Below the pieces are notes generated by a model. It saw only the letters and a program-made list of their open reading frames with translations, made no database searches and was not told the DNA's origin. Positions 20,395-29,687 of a stretch of 64,000 nt of DNA are shown here, piece after piece. This DNA is from Elusimicrobia bacterium GWB2_63_22. GTDB taxonomy: Bacteria; Elusimicrobiota; Elusimicrobia; Elusimicrobiales; UBA9959. The stretch's first letter is position 1; each line of letters begins with the position of its first letter. Both the position numbers and the translations under genes were made by a program. The stretch covers positions 80,863 through 144,862 of the forward strand of contig MGUA01000022.1 of the NCBI GenBank assembly GCA_001799735.1, given 5' to 3'.

Positions 20395-22698
20395 ATGAGC
20401 GACGTATACGTACCTAAAATAGCGGGCGAACTGGGGCTTAACCCCGCAGGCGTGGCCGCGGCCATAGCGCTGTTCAAGGAAGACGCCACCATCCCTTTTA
20501 TCTCCCGCTACCGCAAGGAAGCCACCGGCAACCTGGACGAGGTAGCCCTGGGTAAGATACAGGACCGCCTGGCCCAGCTGAAAGAGCTGGACGACCGCCG
20601 CGCGGCCATCCTGAAATCCCTCACCGAACGGAACCTGCTCACCGAAGAGCTTAAAGCTAAGATAGAGGCCGCCGGGGTCCTTTCCAAACTGGAAGACATC
20701 TACCTGCCTTTCCGCCCCAAGCGCCGCACCCGCGCCACCATCGCCAAAGAGAAAGGCCTGGAACCGCTGGCCGATCAAATTTACGCGCAGGGGCCCGAAG
20801 CCCCCGCCGCGCTGGCCGCGCCTTTCATAAGCGAAGAGAAAGGCGTGAAGACCGCCGAGGAAGCCCTCGCCGGCGCGCGCGACATTATAGCCGAGCGCAT
20901 AAGCGAAGACGAGACCGCCCGCGCCCGCCTGCGCGGGCTCTTCGCCAATAAGGGCGTGTTCCACTCCAAGGTGCTCGAAGGCAAGGAGGCGGAGGGCGCC
21001 AAGTTTAAAGACTATTTCGACTGGAAAGAGCCGGCCCTCAAGGCCCCGTCCCACCGGATACTGGCCATGCGCCGCGGCGAGACGGAAGGGTTCCTGACCA
21101 TGCGCATAGAAGTGGAGGCCGCCGAGGCCATAGCCCTGCTGGAGCCGCTGTTCGTAAAGAACGCCGGCGCAACCGGCCTCCAGGTGAAGGAGGCCGTGAC
21201 CGATTCTTACAACCGGTTGCTGGCCCTCTCCATGGAGGGAGAGGCCCGCTTTGAGACCAAGAAGCGCGCCGACGCCGAGGCTATAGGCGTGTTCGCCCGC
21301 AACCTGCGCGAGATCCTGATGAGCTCGCCGCTGGGCCACAAGAACATCCTAGCGCTGGACCCGGGCTTCCGCACCGGCTGCAAGCTGGTCTGCCTGGACA
21401 ATAACGGCAAGCTTATCCACGACGACGTGATCTACCCGCACAGCGGCGACGGCGCCTCCGCCTCGGCCGCAGAGAAAGTTAAAAAGCTGGCCGCGCAGTA
21501 CAAGACCGAGGTCATCGCCATCGGCAACGGCACCGCCGGCCGCGAGACTGAAGAGTTCGCCCGCGGCCTGAAGCTTGAAGGCGTGATCATAGTGATGGTC
21601 AACGAGAGCGGCGCGTCTGTTTATTCCGCCTCGGAAGTGGCCCGCAACGAATTTCCGGACAAGGACGTCACCGTGCGCGGCGCCGTGTCCATCGGCCGCC
21701 GGCTGATGGACCCGCTGGCCGAGCTGGTCAAGATCGATCCCAAATCCATCGGCGTGGGGCAGTACCAGCACGACGTGGACCAGGGCGGCCTGAAGAAGAG
21801 CCTGGACGCCACCGTGGAGAGCTGCGTCAACAGCGTGGGCGTGGAGGTGAACACCGCCAGCCGCGAACTGCTCTCCTACGTGTCCGGCCTGAACGCGGCC
21901 CTCGCCAAGAATATAGTGGAGTTCCGCAACGAGAACGGGGCCTTCCCCAGCCGCGCGGCTCTTAAGAAAGTGCCGCGCCTCGGGCCCAAAGCCTTCGAGC
22001 AGGCCGCCGGTTTCCTGCGCCTGTCGGCCGGCAAGAACCCGCTGGACGCCAGCGCCGTGCACCCGGAGCGCTATGAAATAGTGGAGAAGATGGCCGCGGA
22101 CCTGGGCTGCAAGGTGGCTGACCTGATGACCGACGCGGCCCTGCGCTCCAAAATAGATATTTCCAAGTACGTGTCCGAAGGCGTGGGCGAGCCCACCCTC
22201 AAGGACATCCTGGCCGAGCTGGCCAAGCCCGGCCGCGACCCGCGCAAACAGTTCGAGGCCTTCGTCTTCGGCGAGGCGCAGAAGATAGGCGACCTCAAGC
22301 CCGGCCAGAAACTGCCCGGCATTGTGACCAACGTGGCCGCCTTCGGCGCCTTCGTAGACATCGGCGTGCACCAGGACGGCCTGGTGCATGTCAGCGAGCT
22401 GGCTGACCGCTACGTGCAGGACGCCGCCTCGGTGGTGAAAGTAGGCCAGCGCGTTAACGTTACCGTGATAGACGTGGACCTGCCGCGCAACCGCATAGCC
22501 CTTTCCCTGAAGTCCAACCCGCTGGTAGGCCCCCGCGAGAGCCGCGGGCCCAGGCAGGAGCCGGCCCAGGCCGCGGCCGGCCCGCGCCCCGGTTTCAACC
22601 GGGACCGCCGGCCTGACAACAGGCCCCGCCGCGATGAAGCCCCGGCCGGCTCCATGGCCGAGGCCCTTAAAGCCTTCATGGACAAGCGCCGCGGCTGA
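20395..22698 (+). CDS. tex: Tex family S1 RNA-binding protein
   Basis: IPFISRYRKEATGNLDEV.., ILALDPGFRTGCKLV, S1 domain LPGIVTNVAAFGAFVDIGVHQDGLVHVSEL. Confidence 0.96.
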   Translation: MSDVYVPKIAGELGLNPAGVAAAIALFKEDATIPFISRYRKEATGNLDEVALGKIQDRLAQLKELDDRRAAILKSLTERNLLTEELKAKIEAAGVLSKLEDIYLPFRPKRRTRATIAKEKGLEPLADQIYAQGPEAPAALAAPFISEEKGVKTAEEALAGARDIIAERISEDETARARLRGLFANKGVFHSKVLEGKEAEGAKFKDYFDWKEPALKAPSHRILAMRRGETEGFLTMRIEVEAAEAIALLEPLFVKNAGATGLQVKEAVTDSYNRLLALSMEGEARFETKKRADAEAIGVFARNLREILMSSPLGHKNILALDPGFRTGCKLVCLDNNGKLIHDDVIYPHSGDGASASAAEKVKKLAAQYKTEVIAIGNGTAGRETEEFARGLKLEGVIIVMVNESGASVYSASEVARNEFPDKDVTVRGAVSIGRRLMDPLAELVKIDPKSIGVGQYQHDVDQGGLKKSLDATVESCVNSVGVEVNTASRELLSYVSGLNAALAKNIVEFRNENGAFPSRAALKKVPRLGPKAFEQAAGFLRLSAGKNPLDASAVHPERYEIVEKMAADLGCKVADLMTDAALRSKIDISKYVSEGVGEPTLKDILAELAKPGRDPRKQFEAFVFGEAQKIGDLKPGQKLPGIVTNVAAFGAFVDIGVHQDGLVHVSELADRYVQDAASVVKVGQRVNVTVIDVDLPRNRIALSLKSNPLVGPRESRGPRQEPAQAAAGPRPGFNRDRRPDNRPRRDEAPAGSMAEALKAFMDKRRG

Positions 22699-22710
22699 AC
22701 GGTCCCCGTC

Positions 22711-22730
22711 ATTCCGGCGCAAGCCGGAAT
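22711..22730. repeat. dRS3/REP-like short palindrome
   Basis: ATTCCGGC-GCAA-GCCGGAAT in context GTCATTCCGGCGCAAGCCGGAATCCAG. Confidence 0.7.
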
Positions 22731-22741
22731 CCAGTAAAAGT

Positions 22742-22775
22742 AAAGAACCCCGCCCCCGCGGGGTTCTTTATCTTT
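22742..22775. terminator. Intrinsic terminator
   Basis: AAAGAACCCCGC-cccc-GCGGGGTTCTTT. Confidence 0.85.
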
Positions 22776-22873
22776 ACAGGCTGTTGGCCCCTTTTGCGGG
22801 GGGGTCCATTGGGCCCATGGGCCTGGGCCCTAAGACACTTACGGTTTTTGGGGGCGGCTGATAGACTATAGTC

Positions 22874-24142
22874 ATGAGAAAACTTATCCTCGCGGTCATA
22901 GCGGCGGCCAATCTCTCGGCGGCGGTTTTTGCCGGTGAGTTCGGCCTCGAAACCCTGAGCGTGTCGGACCTGAAGGCTTCACAGAGCAGCCTGCAGGCCG
23001 CGCCCATACCGGTACAGCCCGAGCTGCTCGGCATGGATAAGTCGCCCAACCTGCCCTCCCCGCTGCTGGACATGACCATCAAGCTGCCTTTTAAATCCCT
23101 CAGCTCCCGCATCTCCGAGCTGCCCGGCATAAAGATGAAGGCCATCAACCCCGGTGCCCCCATCCTCTTCAAGCAGGGCGACCACATAGCTTTTAGCAAC
23201 GTGGCGGTGGACTATAACGGCATAGAGATAGAACCTACCATCCTTATAAAGCCCGCCTTCGAGGGCCAGAACAAGCTCTCTATAAAGGTAATGAGGGTCG
23301 AGGCCGACATAGCCTTCGGCCCCAACAAGGCCCTGCCCACCCAGCTGGACAAGGACGGCCTGATGGAAATGGTGATGACCAATCTCACCACCGGCATGCT
23401 GCAGAGCATGGACGAGGCCTTCGCCAAGAACAAGGTGGCGCTCCGGGCCAAGGACGTGCTGACCTTCGCCTACGACCGCAAAAGCTGGACCCTGCGCTCC
23501 ACGGTGAACCCTAATTTCATCGCTCCGCTGCTGCCCGGCCTGATCAGCAACGTTTCGCTCTCCAACTTCTCTTTCGACGAGGCCGGTTTCGCCCTTAGCG
23601 TGAAATCCGGTTCCGCCAACGCGGCCCAGCTGGCCGGCTATAACCTCACCATGTCGGACGGCCTGCTGGACAACTTCATCGGCCAGTTCACCAAGGGCAC
23701 CGATTTCGAGTTCCACCCCCAGGGCAAAGAGGGCGGGCTTAAGTTCCGCGCCGACGGCCGCCTGGAAATCGCCGGCAAGATCTACGCCCGGGACGTGTTC
23801 GGCAAGCCCAACGTCTTCTTCAAGGCCACCATCCTGGCCGAATATGTCGGCCCCAACACGCTGCGGGTCAGGGTTGAGCGCGTGGACGTGGACAAGGCCT
23901 ACGGCATCGGCATCCCCGGCTTCATCAACAACTGGATACAGGGCAAGGTAGTCGGCTCGGTCATAGACACCCTGACCACCAACCCCGCGCTGACCAAGGT
24001 GATGACCGCCACCAAGCTCGACGACAAGACCGTCAGGATCGTCCTTAAGAACAGCGCTTTCATGCCCTCCTTCGCCAAGGGCGCCGTGATCAATAACCTG
24101 AAAATAACCAACGGCCTGCTGTACCTGGGCTTCGAGCTGTGA
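22874..24142 (+). CDS. Exported protein, two-module TULIP/LmeA-like candidate
   Basis: Signal peptide MRKLILAVIAAANLSAAVFA; module resembling the next gene (LDMTIKLPFK..APILFKQGDHIAFSNVAVDYNGIEIEPTILIKP). Confidence 0.75.
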   Translation: MRKLILAVIAAANLSAAVFAGEFGLETLSVSDLKASQSSLQAAPIPVQPELLGMDKSPNLPSPLLDMTIKLPFKSLSSRISELPGIKMKAINPGAPILFKQGDHIAFSNVAVDYNGIEIEPTILIKPAFEGQNKLSIKVMRVEADIAFGPNKALPTQLDKDGLMEMVMTNLTTGMLQSMDEAFAKNKVALRAKDVLTFAYDRKSWTLRSTVNPNFIAPLLPGLISNVSLSNFSFDEAGFALSVKSGSANAAQLAGYNLTMSDGLLDNFIGQFTKGTDFEFHPQGKEGGLKFRADGRLEIAGKIYARDVFGKPNVFFKATILAEYVGPNTLRVRVERVDVDKAYGIGIPGFINNWIQGKVVGSVIDTLTTNPALTKVMTATKLDDKTVRIVLKNSAFMPSFAKGAVINNLKITNGLLYLGFEL

Positions 24143-24165
24143 TCGCGGACACAAGGAGAAAATTT

Positions 24166-24894
24166 ATGAAAAAACTTATCCTGAACCTGATAGCCCTGGC
24201 CCTCCTCGCGAGCGCCGCCTCGGCTTCCGACTTCGACCTCTCCGGCTTTAGCGCCTCCGATATCCGCACGGGCATGGCCGACCTCAGGGCCCCGGCCCCG
24301 CAGGCGCAGATAGAGGACGACGTGATAGGCGTGGACATGAATATCCGCGTGCCTTTCAAGATGATCAAGAACGCCGTGGTGGCGATGACCGTCACTGAGA
24401 ATCGCCTGACCATAATAGACAAGAACGCCCCGGTGATCTTCAAGTCCGGCGAGTTCCTGAGGATCTCCAACATAACCGTGGACCAGGGCGGCATCGTAGT
24501 GGTGCCCACCCTGACCCTGAAGCCCTACTTCGTGAGCCGCGACAAGTTCGCCATCCGCATCCAGCGCGTACAGATGCACGCCTCCATGGAGCCTTCCGTG
24601 AAGTCCGTCCCCGCCGCCGTGACCGAAGAACAGGTGATGGTGCAGGTGATGGACGTGCTGATAAAGGGCGTCTACTCCGCCCTGGACGCCAAACTGAAGG
24701 CCAAGAACATCCCCCTGAAAGCCCAGGACGTGGTAAAGCTGAACTACGATAAGGCCGCCTGGACCCTGAACGCCCAGGTCTCCTCCAAGATCATCAACCA
24801 GTTCGTGCCCGCCGGCATCATGGGCGACCTGCACCTGACCGGCTTCTCGTTCAGCGACACCGGCCTGGCGCTTAAGATACAGACCGCCAATTAA
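24166..24894 (+). CDS. Exported paralogue of the upstream protein, single module
   Basis: Signal peptide MKKLILNLIALALLASAASA; VDMNIRVPFK..APVIFKSGEFLRISNITVDQGGIVVVPTLTLKP. Confidence 0.8.
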   Translation: MKKLILNLIALALLASAASASDFDLSGFSASDIRTGMADLRAPAPQAQIEDDVIGVDMNIRVPFKMIKNAVVAMTVTENRLTIIDKNAPVIFKSGEFLRISNITVDQGGIVVVPTLTLKPYFVSRDKFAIRIQRVQMHASMEPSVKSVPAAVTEEQVMVQVMDVLIKGVYSALDAKLKAKNIPLKAQDVVKLNYDKAAWTLNAQVSSKIINQFVPAGIMGDLHLTGFSFSDTGLALKIQTAN

Positions 24895-24910
24895 GCCGGG
24901 CCGCCCCGAT

Positions 24911-24942
24911 AAAGAACCCCGCCCCCGCGCGGGGTTTTTTAT
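24911..24942 (+). terminator. Intrinsic terminator
   Basis: AACCCCGC...GCGGGGTTTTTT. Confidence 0.85.
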
Positions 24943-24971
24943 ATAATTTCAGGACTCTACAGGAGGGAACA

Positions 24972-25379
24972 ATGCTTTTCGACAAACTGAGCCCGGAGAT
25001 GGTGAAGGCGCTGATAGAGACCATGCCGGCCGAGCTGACGGTGATAGACGCCAACGATGAGGTGGCCGGCTGGAACAAGCACGAGACGCGCCTGTTCAGG
25101 CGGCCGATGACGGCCATGGGCATGAACTTCCGGCAATGCCACCCCGAGAAGAGCCTGGCCATGGTGGAGCGGCTGATAGGCGAAATGAAGGCCGGCACCC
25201 GCGACAAGGCCACCTTCTGGATAGACATGGAAGTAACGCCTGGCGAGCCCAAGCACAAGATCTTTATAGAGTTCTACGCGCTGCGCGACGACAGGGGCAA
25301 ATATATTGGCTGCATGGAGTTCACTCAGGACGTGCAGGCCATAAGGGAACTGCAGGGCCAGAAACGCCTGATGGATTAA
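24972..25379 (+). CDS. Single-domain PAS protein
   Basis: 135 aa; METMPAELTVIDANDEVAGWNKHETRLFRRP..FYALRDDRGKYIGCMEFTQDV (PAS of the DUF438-associated type). Confidence 0.8.
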   Translation: MLFDKLSPEMVKALIETMPAELTVIDANDEVAGWNKHETRLFRRPMTAMGMNFRQCHPEKSLAMVERLIGEMKAGTRDKATFWIDMEVTPGEPKHKIFIEFYALRDDRGKYIGCMEFTQDVQAIRELQGQKRLMD

Positions 25380-25395
25380 AGCCTGTCTCTCAAAT

Positions 25396-25427
25396 AAAAA
25401 AGCCGGACAAGGGTCCGGCTTTTTTTG
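25396..25427. terminator. Bidirectional intrinsic terminator
   Basis: AAAAAAGCCGGAC-aag-GGTCCGGCTTTTTT. Confidence 0.88.
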
Positions 25428-25441
25428 TGGCCCGGCAAATA

Positions 25442-26080
25442 TTATTTAACTTTGTACAGCCCCGGCCAGATGGCCTCCAGCGAGGCGATAAAGGCGTCGG
25501 TGATGCCGGACATGGCCGAGGTGGTGTCGAAGCCCTCGTAACCCATGGACGCCGACCAGAGTATGGACCCGGTCTTAACGTCCACCATCCGCGAGACCAG
25601 CGACACGTTGGCGGTGGTGCTGAGGATCTGCGAATCGGGCATGCCCATCACGGAACCTTCGGAATAGACCGTGCCGTTGTTGAGCTGCGTGACGCCGGAA
25701 CCGAGATTTACCTTGGAGTTGGTCACTATATAGCTGGACTGCGGCGTGCTCTGGGCCACCGTGCCCACGAACAGGGCGTCGACCCCGAGCAGTTTGCCTA
25801 GCTCCCTGGCCGTGGCCGGGTCGAAGGCAGAGGAGGAGGTCAGCGACTGCTCCTTCATCACGGAGTCCAGGTGCTGGCGTTCTATAACGTCGGCGCCGTG
25901 CTCCAGCAGGCTCTGGGTCATCAGGTCGGCGGCCAGGTCGCCCTGGGAGCCGTTGAAAGAAAGCACCGCGACGCGTTTAATGGCGGTAAAATCGGCGCGG
26001 GGATTTATGGCCACCTTGGGGGTGGCGCAGGCCGCCAGCAGCAGCGGCGCGGCTATAAGAATAAGGCGTATGTTTTTCAT
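25442..26080 (-). CDS. CsgG-like lipoprotein
   Basis: Lipobox LLAAC; RVAVLSFNGSQGDLAADLMTQSLLEHGADVIERQHLDSVMKEQ..LGVDALFVGTV. Confidence 0.8.
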   Translation of the reverse strand: MKNIRLILIAAPLLLAACATPKVAINPRADFTAIKRVAVLSFNGSQGDLAADLMTQSLLEHGADVIERQHLDSVMKEQSLTSSSAFDPATARELGKLLGVDALFVGTVAQSTPQSSYIVTNSKVNLGSGVTQLNNGTVYSEGSVMGMPDSQILSTTANVSLVSRMVDVKTGSILWSASMGYEGFDTTSAMSGITDAFIASLEAIWPGLYKVK

Positions 26081-26490
26081 CTTTTAACGGTGAGGTGGTG
26101 CAGGTGGCGCTCGGCGGTATTGCGCATCTGCGGGTCGCCGGCGTTCTCGAGGCAGGCCTTCCAGGCGGCTATGGCCTGGCTAGTCATGCCTTTCTTCTCG
26201 TAGATCAGGCCCAGCATGTAGTGGGCTACGGCTTTTTTGGGGTCCAGCGACACCGCGGTCTCGAAAGCCCGCTGCGCGTCGTCGGCCTGCTTCAGCCGGG
26301 CGTAGGTGAAGCCGAGCTTCACAAAAACTTCCGTGTCCTTGGGCGTGGTCCTGGCCTGCTGTTCCAACGCGGCGGCTTCCTGTTTGAGGCGCGCCACCAC
26401 TTCGGGCGGGTCGTTGGGGGGCGGGGCCGGCGGCTCGGCGGACAATACCCCGGGGACGAAAAATAAAGCGGCTAACAAGAGTCTTTTCAT
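26077..26490 (-). CDS. Small exported TPR protein
   Basis: Signal peptide + TPR units; ATGA overlap with the following CsgG-like gene. Confidence 0.8.
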   Translation of the reverse strand: MKRLLLAALFFVPGVLSAEPPAPPPNDPPEVVARLKQEAAALEQQARTTPKDTEVFVKLGFTYARLKQADDAQRAFETAVSLDPKKAVAHYMLGLIYEKKGMTSQAIAAWKACLENAGDPQMRNTAERHLHHLTVKR

Positions 26491-26581
26491 GGGTCACCTC
26501 GCTGTCTCTAAAACGATATAAAATTTGACCGGCTTTTAACAGGGTTTAACCGGCCGGGGGGAGATTTGGTAATATGGTCTT

Positions 26582-26953
26582 ATGAAATTCACCTTTTCCC
26601 ACAATAATCTCAACGTCCTGGACCTGGAGAAGAGCCTTAAGTTCTACCAGGAGGCGCTCGGCCTGACGGAAACACGCCGCAAGAGCCCGCCGGACAACAG
26701 CTTTACCCTGGTCTTCCTCGGGGACGGGGTCACCTCCCACCGCCTGGAGCTTACCTGGCTGCGCGACAGGAAGGAGAAGTACAACCTGGGGGATAACGAG
26801 CTGCACCTGGCTTTCGACACCGACGATTACGCCGCCGCCTACGCCAAACACAAGGCGATGGGCTGCGTCTGCTACGAGAACCCGGCCATGGGCATCTACT
26901 TCATAGAGGACCCCGACGGCTACTGGCTGGAGATCCTGCCGGTGAAAAAATAA
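26582..26953 (+). CDS. VOC-family protein (lactoylglutathione lyase-like)
   Basis: FTFSHNNLNVLDLEKSLKFYQEALGLTETRR..FIEDPDGYWLEIL. Confidence 0.87.
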   Translation: MKFTFSHNNLNVLDLEKSLKFYQEALGLTETRRKSPPDNSFTLVFLGDGVTSHRLELTWLRDRKEKYNLGDNELHLAFDTDDYAAAYAKHKAMGCVCYENPAMGIYFIEDPDGYWLEILPVKK

Positions 26954-27180
26954 TGAACTGTCCTAAATGCGGTACTGCGATAGAAGAGGGCAAGGCCTAC
27001 TGCTCCAACCCGGCCTGCGGCGCCGTCACCGGGGCTGGGGTGAAACAGACGCGCGAGATAAAGCTGGAGAAAGAACTCAAGTTTAAACTTGTGATGGATT
27101 TTGCCGTCCTCGCCCGCCTCGGTGCGCTGCTGATAGTCATCCTCGCCGCCGCCTACCTCTACTTCTTCGTCCGCGGCTGA
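26953..27180 (+). CDS. Zinc-ribbon, single-TM small protein
   Basis: MNCPKCGTAIEEGKAYCSNPACG + C-terminal TM; TAATG coupling to upstream gene. Confidence 0.75.
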   Translation: MNCPKCGTAIEEGKAYCSNPACGAVTGAGVKQTREIKLEKELKFKLVMDFAVLARLGALLIVILAAAYLYFFVRG

Positions 27181-28178
27181 ACCGGCTCCCCCGGGCCGGC
27201 CAACGCTCCAAGCACGCCCTTCATCCCGTCGGCGAAAGCCGCCATGTACGCGTAGTTCAGCGTGTCGGGCAGGTCCGAATCCTTGTGGTAATGCCGGTTA
27301 CGGTAGAAAGACGTATCGGTGAACATCACGGCCTTGTAGCCGGCCTTCCAGAAATCCCTGTGGTCCGAATAATCCACGCCCGGCACAAATTCCGGCAGCG
27401 ACACCGTGCGCAGCGGCAGCGGCGTGGCGGCCCTGAAAGCTTTGTCCGCCTCACCCGCCAGACCCCGCGAGGCGAAGTTGGAGACCTGGGCTATAAAGTT
27501 GCCCCTGCCGGGCATGAACGGGCCTATCAGCGGCGGGTAGCGCTGGGAGAGCCGCTCCTCGGTGAAATAGCCGGTCATCTCCAGTATCAATACGGCCTTT
27601 ATGTCGTCGCGCCGTTCCAGGGCCGCGCGCGCGTAGACGGCGCTGCCCATGCCGGCCGTTTTAAAGAAAGGCGGTTCTTCGTTGGCGAAAGCGGCGAAAG
27701 TTACGGTCCTGCCGAAACTTTTCTTCGACGCGTACTCGGCCAGTTCCAGCAGGCAGGCCACGCCGCTGGCGTTGTCGTCGGCGCCGGGGTTGTCGTAAGT
27801 GTCGTAATGCGCCCCCACCAGCACGCTCTCGCCAGGCCTGGCGCTCCCCGGCTTTGACGCGATAATGTTTCTGGCAAAGGTTCCCGCCGAGGGATACTCC
27901 TGGACTTCTACCTTGTAGCCGGCGGCACGCAGGCGGCCGGAGATATAGTCCTCCGTCCGGCGCAGGCGAGGCCGGTTGTTCCTGAATACGTCCCTGGCGC
28001 CTATTTCAACGGCCAGGTGCGTGACGGTCCTGCGCAGGTCTTCCGGAGAGGTGGCCGTAGCGTGCCCGGCCGGGTAGGACGGCGCCAGGAAATTCCAGCC
28101 GACGGTTGTTAGTTTGAGGACCAGGTAGGCCGCCGCCGTAAAGACCAGCAGGGAGAGAAAACGTTTCTTTGTCAGCAT
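27159..28178 (-). CDS. M28-family metallopeptidase, membrane anchored
   Basis: VLVGAHYDTYDNPGADDNASGVACLLELA, FANEEPPFF, DYSDHRDFWKAGYKAVMFTDT. Confidence 0.9.
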   Translation of the reverse strand: MLTKKRFLSLLVFTAAAYLVLKLTTVGWNFLAPSYPAGHATATSPEDLRRTVTHLAVEIGARDVFRNNRPRLRRTEDYISGRLRAAGYKVEVQEYPSAGTFARNIIASKPGSARPGESVLVGAHYDTYDNPGADDNASGVACLLELAEYASKKSFGRTVTFAAFANEEPPFFKTAGMGSAVYARAALERRDDIKAVLILEMTGYFTEERLSQRYPPLIGPFMPGRGNFIAQVSNFASRGLAGEADKAFRAATPLPLRTVSLPEFVPGVDYSDHRDFWKAGYKAVMFTDTSFYRNRHYHKDSDLPDTLNYAYMAAFADGMKGVLGALAGPGEPVQPRTKK

Positions 28179-28210
28179 GCGCCTATCCTAGCATATGGCG
28201 CCGCAGAAAT

Positions 28211-28245
28211 AAAAAAGCGCGGCTTTTAAGGGCCGCGCTTTTTTT
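28211..28245. terminator. Bidirectional intrinsic terminator
   Basis: AAAAAAGCGCGGC-ttttaag-GGCCGCGCTTTTTTT. Confidence 0.88.
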
Positions 28246-28258
28246 ATTGGCGCAGGGT

Positions 28259-29521
28259 TCAGTAGTAATAACCCGGGTGGAAGTAGGTTATGGTGAACTG
28301 CGTTCCGGAAACGTTCTTCTCCAGGATGACCAGGCCCTGCGAGGCGAAAGCCGCCGCGGTCTCGGCGGCCGCGCGCTGGGCTTCGCTGGCGAAGGTGTAG
28401 TTGCCGCTGGCGTACTTCTGCAGCTCCAGCCTGGACTGGGAGAGGAACACGATATTGTAGGTGGTGCCGGTGAGGCGCTTCTCCAGGATCACCAGGCCGC
28501 GCACCCGCTGCAGGGCGGCCGCCGCCTCGTCCAGGGAGCGCTTGGCGTCGCTGGAAAAGACGAAACTGCCGCTGGCGTAATTCTGGGTCTCCATGAGGTA
28601 AGGGGTCTGATACACCAGGGTGTAGGAGGTTCCGGCGAGGCGTTTCTCCAGCATAATGGCGCCGGCGCCCTGCAGGGCGGCCGCCGCTTCGTCCATGGAG
28701 CGCCTGGCGTCGCTGGCGAAGACGAAAGAGCCGCTCTCGTAGGTCTGGGTCTGCATGTAGCCGGTATGGCCGGCGGAAAGGTAGCTCACTACGAAAGACG
28801 TTCCCGTAACATTGGCCTCGAGCACCACTTTGCCCTGGCCCTGCATGGCCGCCACGCATTCCTCGGCCGCTCTTTTGGCCTCGCTGGCGAAGACGAAAGT
28901 GCCGCTGTTATATTTCTCCACCTTCAGGAAGGAGGGAGCTATAAAGACCAGCGTGTAGGAATTGAAGTTGCTGCGCTTCTCCAGTACCGTGTAGCCGGCC
29001 CGGCTGATGGCCTCGGCCGCGTTCTCCATGGAGCGCTTGGCGTCGCTGACAAAGACGAAGTTGGAACTCTCGAAGCGGAACTGCTGCATCTGCGCCTGGG
29101 GCGGGTATACCGGCGGGTATTGCGGCGGATACTGAGGCGGGTACACCGGCGGATACTGCGGCGGGTACTGGGGGGGATACACCGGTGGGTAGCCGGGGTT
29201 CCAGGGCTGCGGCGGGTAGGCCGGGTGCGTGGGCTGCGGATTGTATCCGGGGTAGCCGGGGGTCACGGGATGCGAAGGCGTCACGGGATGCGAAGGCGTC
29301 ACGGGATGCGAAGGCGTCACGGGATGCGTCGGATGCGTGGGGTGCGTGGGGTGCACGTTCACGGGGTGAGGCACTCCGGGCTTGGGCGGCTGCTGATGTG
29401 TGCCCACCGTCACCGAGATGCCGGCCTTCTCAAGCTCCGCCGACATGGTCTCAACCGTGGCCGCTCTGGCGGCGCCTACCGCGGCAAAGGCGGCGGCCAT
29501 TATTAAGGCTAATTTTTTCAT
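28259..29521 (-). CDS. Exported protein with Pro/His/Tyr-rich low-complexity linker and five repeated ~54-aa modules
   Basis: Signal peptide; HPVTPS x4, PPQYPPVYPPQYPP; modules of form Y.SG.FVFASDAKRS..EAAAAL...G.VILEK...GTSYTLVY. Confidence 0.85.
   Translation of the reverse strand: MKKLALIMAAAFAAVGAARAATVETMSAELEKAGISVTVGTHQQPPKPGVPHPVNVHPTHPTHPTHPVTPSHPVTPSHPVTPSHPVTPGYPGYNPQPTHPAYPPQPWNPGYPPVYPPQYPPQYPPVYPPQYPPQYPPVYPPQAQMQQFRFESSNFVFVSDAKRSMENAAEAISRAGYTVLEKRSNFNSYTLVFIAPSFLKVEKYNSGTFVFASEAKRAAEECVAAMQGQGKVVLEANVTGTSFVVSYLSAGHTGYMQTQTYESGSFVFASDARRSMDEAAAALQGAGAIMLEKRLAGTSYTLVYQTPYLMETQNYASGSFVFSSDAKRSLDEAAAALQRVRGLVILEKRLTGTTYNIVFLSQSRLELQKYASGNYTFASEAQRAAAETAAAFASQGLVILEKNVSGTQFTITYFHPGYYY
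29262..29328. repeat. 18-bp tandem repeat in coding sequence (3 perfect units + partial fourth)
   Basis: GTCACGGGATGCGAAGGC at 29262, 29280, 29298, then GTCACGGGATGCG at 29316. Confidence 0.9.
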
Positions 29522-29687
29522 GTTACCTCCCCCGGAAACTTTAACTGCTTATATTAGTAATGCTATAAATCTCCGCTCGCCCCGCCTACAGGCCAAGGCC
29601 CCAGGGGAGCCATGTTTTTAGGCCTACCGGGAATTAGGCACATCGGCCCGGTTGCTTGTGCGGCCTATCTTTAATAGGATTTTCCTT

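Noticed and set aside
21349-22722. 457-aa minus-strand ORF
   Set aside because: Antisense shadow of tex.
22979-24154. 391-aa minus-strand ORF
   Set aside because: Antisense to the exported paralogue gene; His/Gly/Val-rich shadow composition.
29100-29200. GGCGGGTAYTG-type repeats as a regulatory array
   Set aside because: Explained by the PPQYPPVYPP coding repeats.
29262-29328. Possible CRISPR array
   Set aside because: Contiguous 18-bp units without spacers, in a coding frame.
28169-29506. 445-aa plus-strand ORF with RRHGMRRRHGM repeats
   Set aside because: Shadow of the repeat-rich gene on the minus strand; repeats come from the 18-bp tandem array read antisense.
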